From an uncultured Selenomonas sp. (GTDB taxonomy: Bacteria; Bacillota; Negativicutes; Selenomonadales; Selenomonadaceae), in contig CAJPRR010000002.1 in the NCBI GenBank assembly GCA_905373085.1, forward strand, positions 1-51,372: DNA of 51,372 nucleotides, read 5' to 3'. This document shows positions 34,100 to 41,822 of this stretch, piece after piece (within the stretch, counting starts at the first letter, position 1; every line of letters begins with the position of its first letter). The position numbers were made by a program, and so were the translations under genes. A model generated the notes under the pieces. That model was not told where the DNA came from, did no database searches, and saw only the letters and a list, made by a program, of their open reading frames with translations.

Positions 34100-34799
34100 C
34101 GGGACGCACGCCGTCCTTTCCTGTGAATTGGTGGTAGCTGCCGCCGCTCCTGCGGTTCATAAGTTCGACGAAGAGTTCATCGGGCACGATGTTGTGGAAC
34201 GCGAGAAGCACGAGGCAGTGATACCAGAGATCGCCCATCTCGTAAAGGATGTCGCTCTTTTCCATATTCTTTGAGGCGATGATGGTCTCTGCCGCTTCTT
34301 CGCCTACCTTTTTCAAGATCTTGTCCTGTCCCTTGTCGAAGAGATAATTCGTGTAGGAACCTTCAACGGGATGAACGCGCCGCTCCTGGATGACGTGATA
34401 AACGGCATTGAGCACTTCTGCGAGCGAAGTCTGCGGCTCGTCGCCGATGACGGCGACGCCCTTCTCGTCCTTGCCCAGCCTGCGTCCGCTGAAGCACGAG
34501 TATGTGCCCGTATGGCACGCGACGCCCGCCTGATGCACGCGCACGAGAAGCGTGTCTCCGTCGCAGTCGTAGGAGATTTCCTTGACCTGCTGCACGTTGC
34601 CCGAAGTCTCCCCCTTGCGCCAGAGCTTCTTGCGCGAGCGGCTGTAGAACCATGTGAAGCCTGTTTCCAAAGTTTTCTTCAGCGATTCCTCATTCATGTA
34701 GGCGAGCATGAGAACCTCGCCGTTTTCCTCCTGCACGATGGCGGGGACAAGACCTTTTTCGTCAAAATGTATCATGGAAATATCAATCGAAGTATTCAT
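34092..34799 (-). CDS. hisIE: Bifunctional phosphoribosyl-AMP cyclohydrolase / phosphoribosyl-ATP pyrophosphatase
   Basis: 235 residues. The N-terminal HisI domain (1-115) has GFTWFYSRSRKKLWRKGETSGN and the zinc motif ACHTGTYSC. The C-terminal HisE all-alpha domain (about 125-220) has EEAAETIIASKN and the DLWYHCLVLL helix. It catalyses steps 2 and 3 of histidine synthesis. The start overlaps hisF by 4 bases, with GGAGGTCA 5 bases upstream. Confidence 0.97.
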   Translation of the reverse strand: MNTSIDISMIHFDEKGLVPAIVQEENGEVLMLAYMNEESLKKTLETGFTWFYSRSRKKLWRKGETSGNVQQVKEISYDCDGDTLLVRVHQAGVACHTGTYSCFSGRRLGKDEKGVAVIGDEPQTSLAEVLNAVYHVIQERRVHPVEGSYTNYLFDKGQDKILKKVGEEAAETIIASKNMEKSDILYEMGDLWYHCLVLLAFHNIVPDELFVELMNRRSGGSYHQFTGKDGVRPDV

Positions 34800-35554
34800 A
34801 ATCTGACCTCCACTCCACGATTCTTCAGATAATCCTTGACTTCCCTTATGGTAAATTCGCCATAGTGGAAAACCGAAGCGGCAAGGACGGCGTCCGCCTT
34901 CCCTTCCGTCAGCACATCATAAAAATGAGAGAGCTTCCCCGCACCGCCCGAGGCGATGACGGGCACGGGGACGCTTTCAGAAACAGCGCACGTCAACGCG
35001 ATGTCGTAGCCATCCTTCGTGCCGTCAGCGTCCATGCTCGTCAATAGGATTTCTCCTGCACCCAAGGAGACGCCCTTCTTCGCCCAGGCAAGGCAGTCCA
35101 TGCCTGTCGGCGTCCTGCCGCCATTGATGCAGACCTCCCACTCGTTTTCCCCGCTCTTTCGCGCGTCGATGGCGAGGACGATGCACTGCCTGCCAAACCG
35201 CTCCGCGCCGAGGCGCAGAACCTCGGGATCTTTCACGGCGGCCGTGTTGAAGGACACCTTGTCCGCACCCGACTTCAACAGCCTGCGGATATCCTCGGGC
35301 GTGCGTATGCCGCCGCCGACGGTGAACGGGATGAACATCTCAGAGGCGCAGGCCTTGGCCACTTGGACGATGGTCGAGCGCTCCTCGTGCGATGCCGTAA
35401 TGTCGAGAAATACCAGCTCGTCCGCCCCTTCTTTGTCATAGCGTGCCGCCAGCTCGACGGGATCGCCCGCATCGCGCAGACCGACGAAGTTCGTACCCTT
35501 GACGACGCGCCCGTTTCTGACATCGAGGCAGGGAATGATGCGCTTCGTATACAT
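34796..35554 (-). CDS. hisF: Imidazole glycerol phosphate synthase subunit HisF
   Basis: 252 residues from ATG 35554 (GGAGG upstream). RIIPCLDVRNGRVVKGTNF, FLDITAS, GGGIRTPEDI and SMDADGTKDGYD show the beta/alpha barrel with both phosphate loops. With HisH it converts PRFAR to imidazole glycerol phosphate and AICAR. It starts 1 base after hisA. Confidence 0.97.
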   Translation of the reverse strand: MYTKRIIPCLDVRNGRVVKGTNFVGLRDAGDPVELAARYDKEGADELVFLDITASHEERSTIVQVAKACASEMFIPFTVGGGIRTPEDIRRLLKSGADKVSFNTAAVKDPEVLRLGAERFGRQCIVLAIDARKSGENEWEVCINGGRTPTGMDCLAWAKKGVSLGAGEILLTSMDADGTKDGYDIALTCAVSESVPVPVIASGGAGKLSHFYDVLTEGKADAVLAASVFHYGEFTIREVKDYLKNRGVEVRL

Positions 35555-35555
35555 T

Positions 35556-36287
35556 TTACCCCTCCTGGCCGGCGATTTCAATGGCTTCCTGCAAGTCAAG
35601 CGCCCCCGTATAGATGGATTTGCCGACGATCACGCCGCAGACGCCATCGGCTTCCAACGCTTTCAGACGGCGGATGTCATCGAGAGAATTTACGCCGCCT
35701 GAAGCGATGACCGCCGCGCCGCTCTCCTTGGCGAGCGCGACCGTCGCATCCGCGTTCACGCCCGTCAATGTTCCGTCACGAGAAATGTCGGTGTAGATGA
35801 TGGTGCGAACGCCTGCATTGACCATGCGCTTTGCCAACTCGCCCGCTTCCACTTCGCCGGAAACACCCCAGCCGTCAACGGCGACGATGCCGTCCTTGGC
35901 GTCGATACCCACGATGATGCGCTCCTTGTACTTCTGGCAGGCCTCTTCCACAAGCGCGGGATCCTGCACCGCCACGGAGCCGAGGATCACGCGACTCACA
36001 CCGAGAGCCAGCACCTCTTCAATATTTTCGAGCGAACGGATGCCGCCGCCAAGTTCAACAGGGATGTCTACACTCCCCAGGATGCGCTCTATCGCAGCGA
36101 GATTCATCGGCTTCTTCGCCAGAGCGCCGTCCAAGTCGACAAGATGCAGGAAGCGTGCGCCGGCGCTCTGCCACTTCATTGCCATTTCCTCAGGATGATC
36201 CGAAAAAACCGTCTCCCGGGCAAAGTCCCCCTTGAACAAGCGCACGCATTTTCCATCTCTTATATCAATCGCCGGAATGATGAGCAT
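35556..36287 (-). CDS. hisA: Phosphoribosylformimino-AICAR ribotide isomerase
   Basis: 243 residues from ATG 36287, beginning MLIIPAIDIRDGKCVRLFKG. GGGIRSLENIEE, GVNADAT and ASGGVNSLDDIRRL are barrel phosphate-binding segments, with Asp8 and a later Asp catalytic. It performs the Amadori isomerisation in histidine synthesis. AGGGGG stands 7 bases before the ATG. It overlaps no neighbour but lies 11 bases after hisH. Confidence 0.97.
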   Translation of the reverse strand: MLIIPAIDIRDGKCVRLFKGDFARETVFSDHPEEMAMKWQSAGARFLHLVDLDGALAKKPMNLAAIERILGSVDIPVELGGGIRSLENIEEVLALGVSRVILGSVAVQDPALVEEACQKYKERIIVGIDAKDGIVAVDGWGVSGEVEAGELAKRMVNAGVRTIIYTDISRDGTLTGVNADATVALAKESGAAVIASGGVNSLDDIRRLKALEADGVCGVIVGKSIYTGALDLQEAIEIAGQEG

Positions 36288-36298
36288 TCTCCCGCCCC

Positions 36299-36919
36299 CT
36301 AAGCATTCACAAAATTCTTCAGGATCGCGCTGCCGACCGCTCCCGATTTCTCGGGATGGAACTGGACGGCCTGAACATTGTCCTTCGCTACCGCCGCCGT
36401 CAGGCATTCGCCGTACATCGCCTGCGCCGTGATGATCTGAGGCTCTTCGGGCACGGCATGATAGCTGTGAACGAAGTAGACGTAAGAACCTGCACGAATG
36501 CCGCGGAAAAGGCCAATGCCCGGCTGCCCCTCATGACGTTCCGCAAAATCCAAGGAGTTCCATCCCATGTGCGGAATCTTCAGCCCAGGCGCCTCGATGC
36601 GGCGCACCCTGCCGGAAAAGACGCCGAGTCCTGCAACATTTGGCGATTCGTCGCTGCCTTCGAAAAGGATCTGCAGGCCAACGCAGATGCCAAGAAGCGG
36701 CTTTCCCGCTTCTATCTCATGCCGTATCACAGGAATCAGCCCCGTCGCTTCCAGACGCTTCATGCAGTCGCCGAATGCGCCCACGCCCGGCAGGACGAGC
36801 TTCTCCGCCGCCGCAATTCGTTCTGCATCGTGCGTGACCTCCACTTCTGCACCACTATGGAGGAGCGCTTTTTCCACGCTGAAGAGGTTTCCTACGCCGT
36901 AATCAATGACCGCAATCAT
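36299..36919 (-). CDS. hisH: Imidazole glycerol phosphate synthase glutaminase subunit
   Basis: 206 residues from ATG 36919 (GGAGG 6 bases upstream); the longer frame before it is noise. DYGVGNLFSVEKAL, LGICVGLQILFEGS (nucleophile Cys) and VQFHPEKSG (His, Glu) form the class I amidotransferase triad. It supplies ammonia to HisF. Confidence 0.97.
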   Translation of the reverse strand: MIAVIDYGVGNLFSVEKALLHSGAEVEVTHDAERIAAAEKLVLPGVGAFGDCMKRLEATGLIPVIRHEIEAGKPLLGICVGLQILFEGSDESPNVAGLGVFSGRVRRIEAPGLKIPHMGWNSLDFAERHEGQPGIGLFRGIRAGSYVYFVHSYHAVPEEPQIITAQAMYGECLTAAVAKDNVQAVQFHPEKSGAVGSAILKNFVNA

Positions 36920-36929
36920 GCAAATCCTC

Positions 36930-37514
36930 CTATAAAACACCCTTGCTCGACGGCACGCCTTTGACGTGCGGATCCTTGGCGACGGCAAGGCGCAGCGCAT
37001 GAGCAAGCGCCTTGAAAATCGCTTCGATCTTATGATGCGTATTCCTGCCATAGAGCACCTTGGCATGAAGCGTGATGCCGGCATTGAAGGCAAAGGCGCG
37101 CAAAAATTCCTCCGTCAGCTCCGTATCGTAGCTGCCGACGACGGGCGTCATCTCGCCCCCATCGTAGACGAGGTATGCCCTGCCGCTGACGTCGAGCGTC
37201 ACGAAGGCGAGCGCTTCATCCATCGGCAAGTAGAACGACCCGTAGCGCACAATGCCCGCCTTGTCGCCCAGAGCCTCGCGAAATGCCTGTCCCAAGGCGA
37301 TGCCGATGTCCTCGACGGAATGATGTCCGTCCACCTCGGTATCGCCATGACAAAGGATTTCCAGGTCAAAAAGTCCATGCACGGCGAAAAGGGTCATCAT
37401 GTGGTCGAAGAAGCCGATTCCCGTATTGATGGAGCACTTGCCTGTGCCGTCAAGGCCGATGCGAAGCGCGATTTCCGTTTCGTTTGTCTTTCTCTTGACC
37501 TCGGCTTGGCGCAT
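36930..37514 (-). CDS. hisB: Imidazoleglycerol-phosphate dehydratase
   Basis: 194 residues from ATG 37514 (AGGA upstream), the monofunctional form. NTGIGFFDHMM, EVDGHHSVEDIGIALG and NTHHKIEAIFKA contain the Mn-binding histidines. There is no HAD histidinol-phosphatase domain fused, unlike in enterobacteria. It dehydrates imidazole glycerol phosphate. It starts 1 base after the hisD stop. Confidence 0.97.
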   Translation of the reverse strand: MRQAEVKRKTNETEIALRIGLDGTGKCSINTGIGFFDHMMTLFAVHGLFDLEILCHGDTEVDGHHSVEDIGIALGQAFREALGDKAGIVRYGSFYLPMDEALAFVTLDVSGRAYLVYDGGEMTPVVGSYDTELTEEFLRAFAFNAGITLHAKVLYGRNTHHKIEAIFKALAHALRLAVAKDPHVKGVPSSKGVL

Positions 37515-37515
37515 G

Positions 37516-38865
37516 TCAGTCCTTCCTCTCCTTGCTGCGCAGACGCACGGCATTGGCGTGGGCGTGCAGCCCCTCCGCTTCCGCCAGACGTATGATGTCC
37601 GCCTCCACATCATGCAGGGCGTCCTTCGTATAGGAAATGATGCTCGTGCGCTTCATGAAGGTCTCGACGTTGAGCACGGAGTAGAACCTCGCCGTGCCGC
37701 CCGTCGGCAATACATGGTTGGGACCCGCAAAGTAATCGCCCAAGGGTTCCGGCGAATATGCGCCAAGAAAAACGGCTCCCGCATGGCGCACATAGGGCAG
37801 AAGCTCGAACGGCTGCTTCGTCAAAAGTTCCATGTGCTCAGGCGCGGAAATGTTCGCGTATTCCAACGCTTCCATGATGTCATCAGCGATGACGATGAGT
37901 CCGTTGTTCTCGATGGACGCTCTGGCGATATTTTCCCTCGGCAGCCCCTTCAGCTGTTCCTCCAGCAGAGCCTCGACCTCATGCGCGAGCTTTGCGCTCG
38001 TCGTGATGAGGATGCTTGACGCCAGAGTGTCATGCTCCGCCTGACTCAGCATATCGGCTGCCGTATAGGCGGGATCTGCCGTCTCGTCGGCGACGATGAG
38101 AATCTCGCTCGGGCCGGCGAGCATGTCGATGTCACAATGGCCGTAAACAGCTTTCTTCGCGAGCGTGACGAAGATGTTGCCGGGGCCCGTGATCTTGTCG
38201 ACGCGCGGAATCGTCGCAGTGCCGTATGCCATGGCGGCGATCGCTTGTGCGCCGCCGATCTTGTAGACCTTGGACACGCCAGCAATCTTCGCCGCGAGAA
38301 GCACATAGGGATTGATCTTGCCGTTTTTCGGCGGCACCATCATGATGATCTCGCCGACGCCTGCGACGGCAGCCGGAACAGCGTTCATCAAGACGGAGGA
38401 CGGATACGCCGCCGTGCCGCCCGGCACATAGATGCCCGCGCGGTCGAGCGGAATCAGCGACTGCCCGAGAATCGAACCTTTCTCGCGGTACGTCAGCCAT
38501 GAACTTGATTTTTGTTCTTCGTGGTAGCTGCGTACATTGTGCGCGGCTCTTTCCAACGATGCGACGATTGCCGGGTCTGCATTTTTTTCCGCTTCGGCAA
38601 ACTCCTCTTCCGATACTTGAAAATCTTCGGGGGAAAAATCCGTGCCGTCGATGAGCTTCGTGTACTTGATAACAGCTTCATCACCATGACGGCGCACGTC
38701 CTCGACGATGCGCACGGCGACTTCCGCCGCCGTGAGATCGGCGCCGAAGATCTTTCGGTTCGCCTCGCGAATCTTTGGATTGAGCTGCACCTCATCGAAG
38801 GGCGGCTTCACCAAGAGCTTCCGTATTTTATCTTTACCGAACTCTTTTGCCGATACAATCTTCAT
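37516..38865 (-). CDS. hisD: Histidinol dehydrogenase
   Basis: 449 residues. YVPGGTAAYPSSVLMNAVPA, GPGNIFVTLAKKAVYG, LAGPSEILIVAD and the Zn region QAEHD with EHMEL are standard. It oxidises histidinol twice to histidine. The start overlaps hisG by 4 bases. It is slightly longer than the usual ~430 residues. Confidence 0.97.
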   Translation of the reverse strand: MKIVSAKEFGKDKIRKLLVKPPFDEVQLNPKIREANRKIFGADLTAAEVAVRIVEDVRRHGDEAVIKYTKLIDGTDFSPEDFQVSEEEFAEAEKNADPAIVASLERAAHNVRSYHEEQKSSSWLTYREKGSILGQSLIPLDRAGIYVPGGTAAYPSSVLMNAVPAAVAGVGEIIMMVPPKNGKINPYVLLAAKIAGVSKVYKIGGAQAIAAMAYGTATIPRVDKITGPGNIFVTLAKKAVYGHCDIDMLAGPSEILIVADETADPAYTAADMLSQAEHDTLASSILITTSAKLAHEVEALLEEQLKGLPRENIARASIENNGLIVIADDIMEALEYANISAPEHMELLTKQPFELLPYVRHAGAVFLGAYSPEPLGDYFAGPNHVLPTGGTARFYSVLNVETFMKRTSIISYTKDALHDVEADIIRLAEAEGLHAHANAVRLRSKERKD

Positions 38866-39530
38866 GATTTTGCTTCCCCGCTTTCCAACGCACTGCGCAA
38901 ATCTTCGACCAGGCGATAGATCCGCTCAAACTTCAGCTTGTAGCTCACGCGATTGACGATGAGCCGCGCCGTCGCATCCATGATGTGCGCGATTTCCTCA
39001 AGATTGTTCTCCTTGAGCGTCGTGCCCGTTTCCACGATGTCCACGATGCTCTCGGAAAGCCCGACCAAGGGGCCAAGCTCGATGGATCCATTGAGCTTGA
39101 TGTATTCCATCTGCATGCCTTTTTTTGTAAAAAACTGCTCAGCTATATGAGGAAACTTCGTGGCGACGCGCGTATGCGCATAGTCGGAGAGCTTTGCTCT
39201 CCTCTGCGCTTTATCGACCGCCATCATCAGATGGCACTTGCCGAAGCCGAGGTCGAGGACTTCATAAACGTCCTTTTCCGCTTCCGCGAGGACGTCCTTG
39301 CCTATGACGCCGACGTCCGCCGCACCGTATTCGACATACGTCGGCACGTCCGCCGTCTTCGCAACGATGAAGCGAATCTTCTTTTCCTCGTTGGAAATGA
39401 TGAGCTTGCGCGATTTCTCTTCCAGTCCCTCCGCCGTATAGCCGACGCGGGAAAAAAGCTCTTTGGACAGAGCAAAAAGCTTGCCCTTCGGAAAAGCAAT
39501 CGTCAAGCAGTCCTTTCCGTTTATATCCAT
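38862..39530 (-). CDS. hisG: ATP phosphoribosyltransferase, short form
   Basis: 222 residues from ATG 39530 (GAGG 8 bases upstream). TIAFPKGKL, DVPTYVEYGAADVGVIGKDVL and DIVETGTTLKENNLEE are the conserved PRPP/ATP-binding blocks. It lacks the C-terminal regulatory domain, so it needs HisZ, encoded upstream. It catalyses the first, feedback-controlled step. A palindromic repeat separates it from the HD gene by about 90 bases. Confidence 0.97.
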   Translation of the reverse strand: MDINGKDCLTIAFPKGKLFALSKELFSRVGYTAEGLEEKSRKLIISNEEKKIRFIVAKTADVPTYVEYGAADVGVIGKDVLAEAEKDVYEVLDLGFGKCHLMMAVDKAQRRAKLSDYAHTRVATKFPHIAEQFFTKKGMQMEYIKLNGSIELGPLVGLSESIVDIVETGTTLKENNLEEIAHIMDATARLIVNRVSYKLKFERIYRLVEDLRSALESGEAKS

Positions 39531-39549
39531 CAATTACACCTCAATTACT

Positions 39550-39619
39550 AAGGAAGCGCTGATAAAACGAGGTCGCCCGGACGTGTGAAGATGGGCGGCT
39601 GAATTTATCAGCGCTTTCA
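39550..39619. repeat. Palindromic repeat element, fullest copy
   Basis: Imperfect terminal inverted repeats (GAAGCGCTGATAAA at the left, TTTATCAGCGCTTTC at the right) flank about 36 bases of interior (including CGAGGTCGCCCGG). The same ends, or half the element, occur at 3113-3143 and 17199-17240. It lies between hisG and the HD gene, inside the his transcript, and reaches the last bases before the HD stop. Confidence 0.7.
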
Positions 39620-40144
39620 CTAATTCAGACTGTCCGCCTGCCGCAGCAACTGCAGTTCCATCGAGTCTCCGGCTGTGGGCGAAGCATGGTGCAGACGCAC
39701 GACGGACGCCTCCCTGCTGCATCCCAAGAGACGCAATTTCTCACTGCCGATTTCGGCATGATGATAATAGACGTAAAGCGCATGACGCCAAAAACCAAAG
39801 ACGCCATCGCGAGAGGCAGTCGCATGACGGCGCGAAAAACGCGGCAGAAAGCGGTTCAGGAGAACGACGGCGACCTTTCCCCAAAGGCCGAGGTCGCCTT
39901 TCACGCGCCCCACATCGTGCAGGAGAGCGATGCGCACGAGAAAAATTTCGTCCACGCCGTTTTTTTTGTGTGCCAATTCCAATGCCGTATATGCCGTATG
40001 AAGCGCATGACGCTGATCGATGACGCCCATCGCATAGAACAGTCCACGCTCCCCTTCGGCAAGAAATTGGCGCACAAAAGCATGATCGCTTTCATTCAGA
40101 TGCGCTGTGAGGGCATGGAGGAATTGCAGAACCCTCTGTTTCAT
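39620..40144 (-). CDS. HD-domain phosphohydrolase in the his operon
   Basis: 174 residues. The sequence has an H..HD..D layout: HALHTAY (His46/His49), ALLHDVGR (His76, Asp77) and RQADSL near the end (Asp171). Extra histidines occur in YYHHAEIG and LHHASP. This is an active-site-intact HD superfamily metal phosphohydrolase, but the substrate is unknown. The start overlaps the hisZ stop by 4 bases and hisG follows the repeat, so it is translationally coupled into the his operon. No classical histidinol-phosphatase gene is present, so it could act there, though nucleotide or other phosphohydrolysis is equally possible. Confidence 0.8.
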   Translation of the reverse strand: MKQRVLQFLHALTAHLNESDHAFVRQFLAEGERGLFYAMGVIDQRHALHTAYTALELAHKKNGVDEIFLVRIALLHDVGRVKGDLGLWGKVAVVLLNRFLPRFSRRHATASRDGVFGFWRHALYVYYHHAEIGSEKLRLLGCSREASVVRLHHASPTAGDSMELQLLRQADSLN

Positions 40145-41325
40145 GAAATGTAGATGAGCTCTTTATAGCCCTTGGATTTCCTGTACTCGTCGGCCTTCTG
40201 CTCTGCCTGCGCCTGAAACGCCGTTTCGCATGTCTTCCCCTGCTCACGCAGTTTCCTTGCCTCTTGCAGCGCCTCGGGAAGTTTGTCGTGTGCATAGGCG
40301 ATGTAGCAGTCTTTGGACGGCAGGCTTCGCTTTTGACTCTGACGCTCCTTTGCGAGAAACAGGCGCTCGATGCCCAGCGCGAAACCCGTGGCGGGGCAAG
40401 GATTGCCGAAACCCGCAAGCAGTTGGTCGTAGCGTCCGCCGCCGCATATAGGATAGCCTAGCCCCGGGGCGTACGCCTCGAACACCATCCCCGTATAATA
40501 ATTCAAGTCGCGAATCACGCCGAGATCGAAAGAGACGTATTCGACGACGCCGTATTCCTGCAGCAGGCGATAAATCTCCGACAGATTGTCGAGCGCCCTT
40601 CGCCCCTGCTCGTTCAATACAATGCTGTAGGCCTCGTGCAGGACGTCCTTCTTTCCGTGCAGCGTGGGAATTCGCTTCATGCCCTCCTTTGCCGCAGCGG
40701 GAAGATCCGTCTCCTCCACGATTGCGGCAAGTTCTACGAGATCGTGCCGCTCCAGGGCAAGTGTGACGCGCTCCTGCTGCGTCTCGGTGAAGTGCATCTG
40801 GCGCATCATGCCGCTGATGAAGTCGACCTGCCCGAGGCAGACTTGAAAATCCTGCAGCCCCGCCGCGCGGATGCCTTCGACAGCCAAGGCGATGACCTCG
40901 GCATCAGCCGCGACGGCGCTCGTGCCGATGAGCTCGACGCCGCCTTGATTGAATTCGCACTGCCGCCCCGCCTGCGCTTGCTCCGAGCGGAAAACGTTGC
41001 TGATATAGGCAAGTTTCAGCGGCAGAGGCTCCTCCCTCATGCGGCTCGCGACAAGACGCGCGATGGGCGTCGTCATCTCGTGGCGCAGCGCCAGCGTCCT
41101 GTTGTCCTGATCGAACAGCTTGAACATCTGCGGTTCCAGGCAGCGCCCGTTTCCCATCGTCAAGGTGTCAAGGTACTCGATGGCAGGCGTCGCGATCTCA
41201 TCATATCCCCAGAGACGGAAAAGCCTCATGAGCGTCGCTTCCACCTGGCGCTTTTTCTGCGCCTCCTGCGGCATGAGATCCCGCGTTCCGTAGGGAATCC
41301 CAAAAATCCATTCATTTTCGGACAT
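40141..41325 (-). CDS. hisZ: ATP phosphoribosyltransferase regulatory subunit HisZ
   Basis: 394 residues from ATG 41325; an ATG six bases earlier (41331) is also possible, and GAGG lies nearby. It is a histidyl-tRNA-synthetase-like protein (FGIPYGTRDLMPQEA, RHEMTTPIARL, FRSEQAQAGRQCEFNQGGVELIG, GGGRYDQLL). It lacks a C-terminal anticodon-binding domain of the synthetase type. The context beside short HisG identifies it as HisZ. HisZ carries histidine feedback. It overlaps hisR by 14 bases. Confidence 0.95.
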   Translation of the reverse strand: MSENEWIFGIPYGTRDLMPQEAQKKRQVEATLMRLFRLWGYDEIATPAIEYLDTLTMGNGRCLEPQMFKLFDQDNRTLALRHEMTTPIARLVASRMREEPLPLKLAYISNVFRSEQAQAGRQCEFNQGGVELIGTSAVAADAEVIALAVEGIRAAGLQDFQVCLGQVDFISGMMRQMHFTETQQERVTLALERHDLVELAAIVEETDLPAAAKEGMKRIPTLHGKKDVLHEAYSIVLNEQGRRALDNLSEIYRLLQEYGVVEYVSFDLGVIRDLNYYTGMVFEAYAPGLGYPICGGGRYDQLLAGFGNPCPATGFALGIERLFLAKERQSQKRSLPSKDCYIAYAHDKLPEALQEARKLREQGKTCETAFQAQAEQKADEYRKSKGYKELIYIS

Positions 41326-41656
41326 CTTCATCCACCTCTTGCCCGCTTTTTCCTTCCTTCTGCCGGCGCATTCTCTCCAAGACAAGCTCGTAGCCGTCGG
41401 CGCCGTAATTCAGGCAGCGCTTGACGCGACTGATCGTCGCCGTGCTGGCTCCCGTGCGCTCCACAATCGCATCGTATGTATTCCCCCGCCGCAGCATGGA
41501 CGCCACTTCGAGCCGCTGCGCCATCGCCTTTAGCTCGGCGACCGTGCAGATGTCCTCGAAAAAAGCATAGCTTTCCTCCGTATTGCGCAGGAGCAAGACT
41601 GCCGCCATAAGCTGATCGCTCAACTCGCTGCGCAGCTTTTCATTGATCATGTCCAT
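41312..41656 (-). CDS. hisR: TrpR/YerC-family repressor, probably HisR
   Basis: 114 residues with the TrpR-like fold. FEDICTVAELKAMAQRLEVASMLRRG leads into the helix-turn-helix TYDAIVERTGASTATISRVKRCL. The protein family (YerC/YecD, TrpR superfamily) is predicted in Firmicutes as a histidine regulator. It is the first gene of the his operon and overlaps hisZ by 14 bases, consistent with autoregulation. The gene name is by inference. Confidence 0.85.
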   Translation of the reverse strand: MDMINEKLRSELSDQLMAAVLLLRNTEESYAFFEDICTVAELKAMAQRLEVASMLRRGNTYDAIVERTGASTATISRVKRCLNYGADGYELVLERMRRQKEGKSGQEVDEDVRK

Positions 41657-41715
41657 CCCGTCCTTTTTGCTGAAGCAGCAGATTCTTTAGCACTTTACTC
41701 TGTGAAAACAATTTT

Positions 41716-41744
41716 ATTATAGCATTGATTCTTATATGCTGCAA
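41716..41744 (-). promoter_or_regulatory. Promoter of the his operon
   Basis: TTGCAG (41744-41739) and TATAAT (41721-41716) on the minus strand are separated by exactly 17 bases. A second TTGCAG occurs 13 bases further upstream (41757-41752). The repeated hexamer may be part of an operator. Confidence 0.75.
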
Positions 41745-41765
41745 GCAATTCCTGCAAACGTATAA

Positions 41766-41804
41766 AAAATTCGAGAGGCGGTGAAAATCGCCTCTCGAAT
41801 TTTT
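41766..41804. terminator. Terminator between the porin gene and his operon promoter
   Basis: AATTCGAGAGGCG and CGCCTCTCGAATT form a 13-bp stem with an 8-base loop. Both flanks are T-rich (TTTTTT on the minus side, TTTTTG on the plus side). It lies 18 bases after the OmpM-like gene stop on the minus strand. Confidence 0.85.
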
Positions 41805-41822
41805 GTCTATGCGATATGGGAA

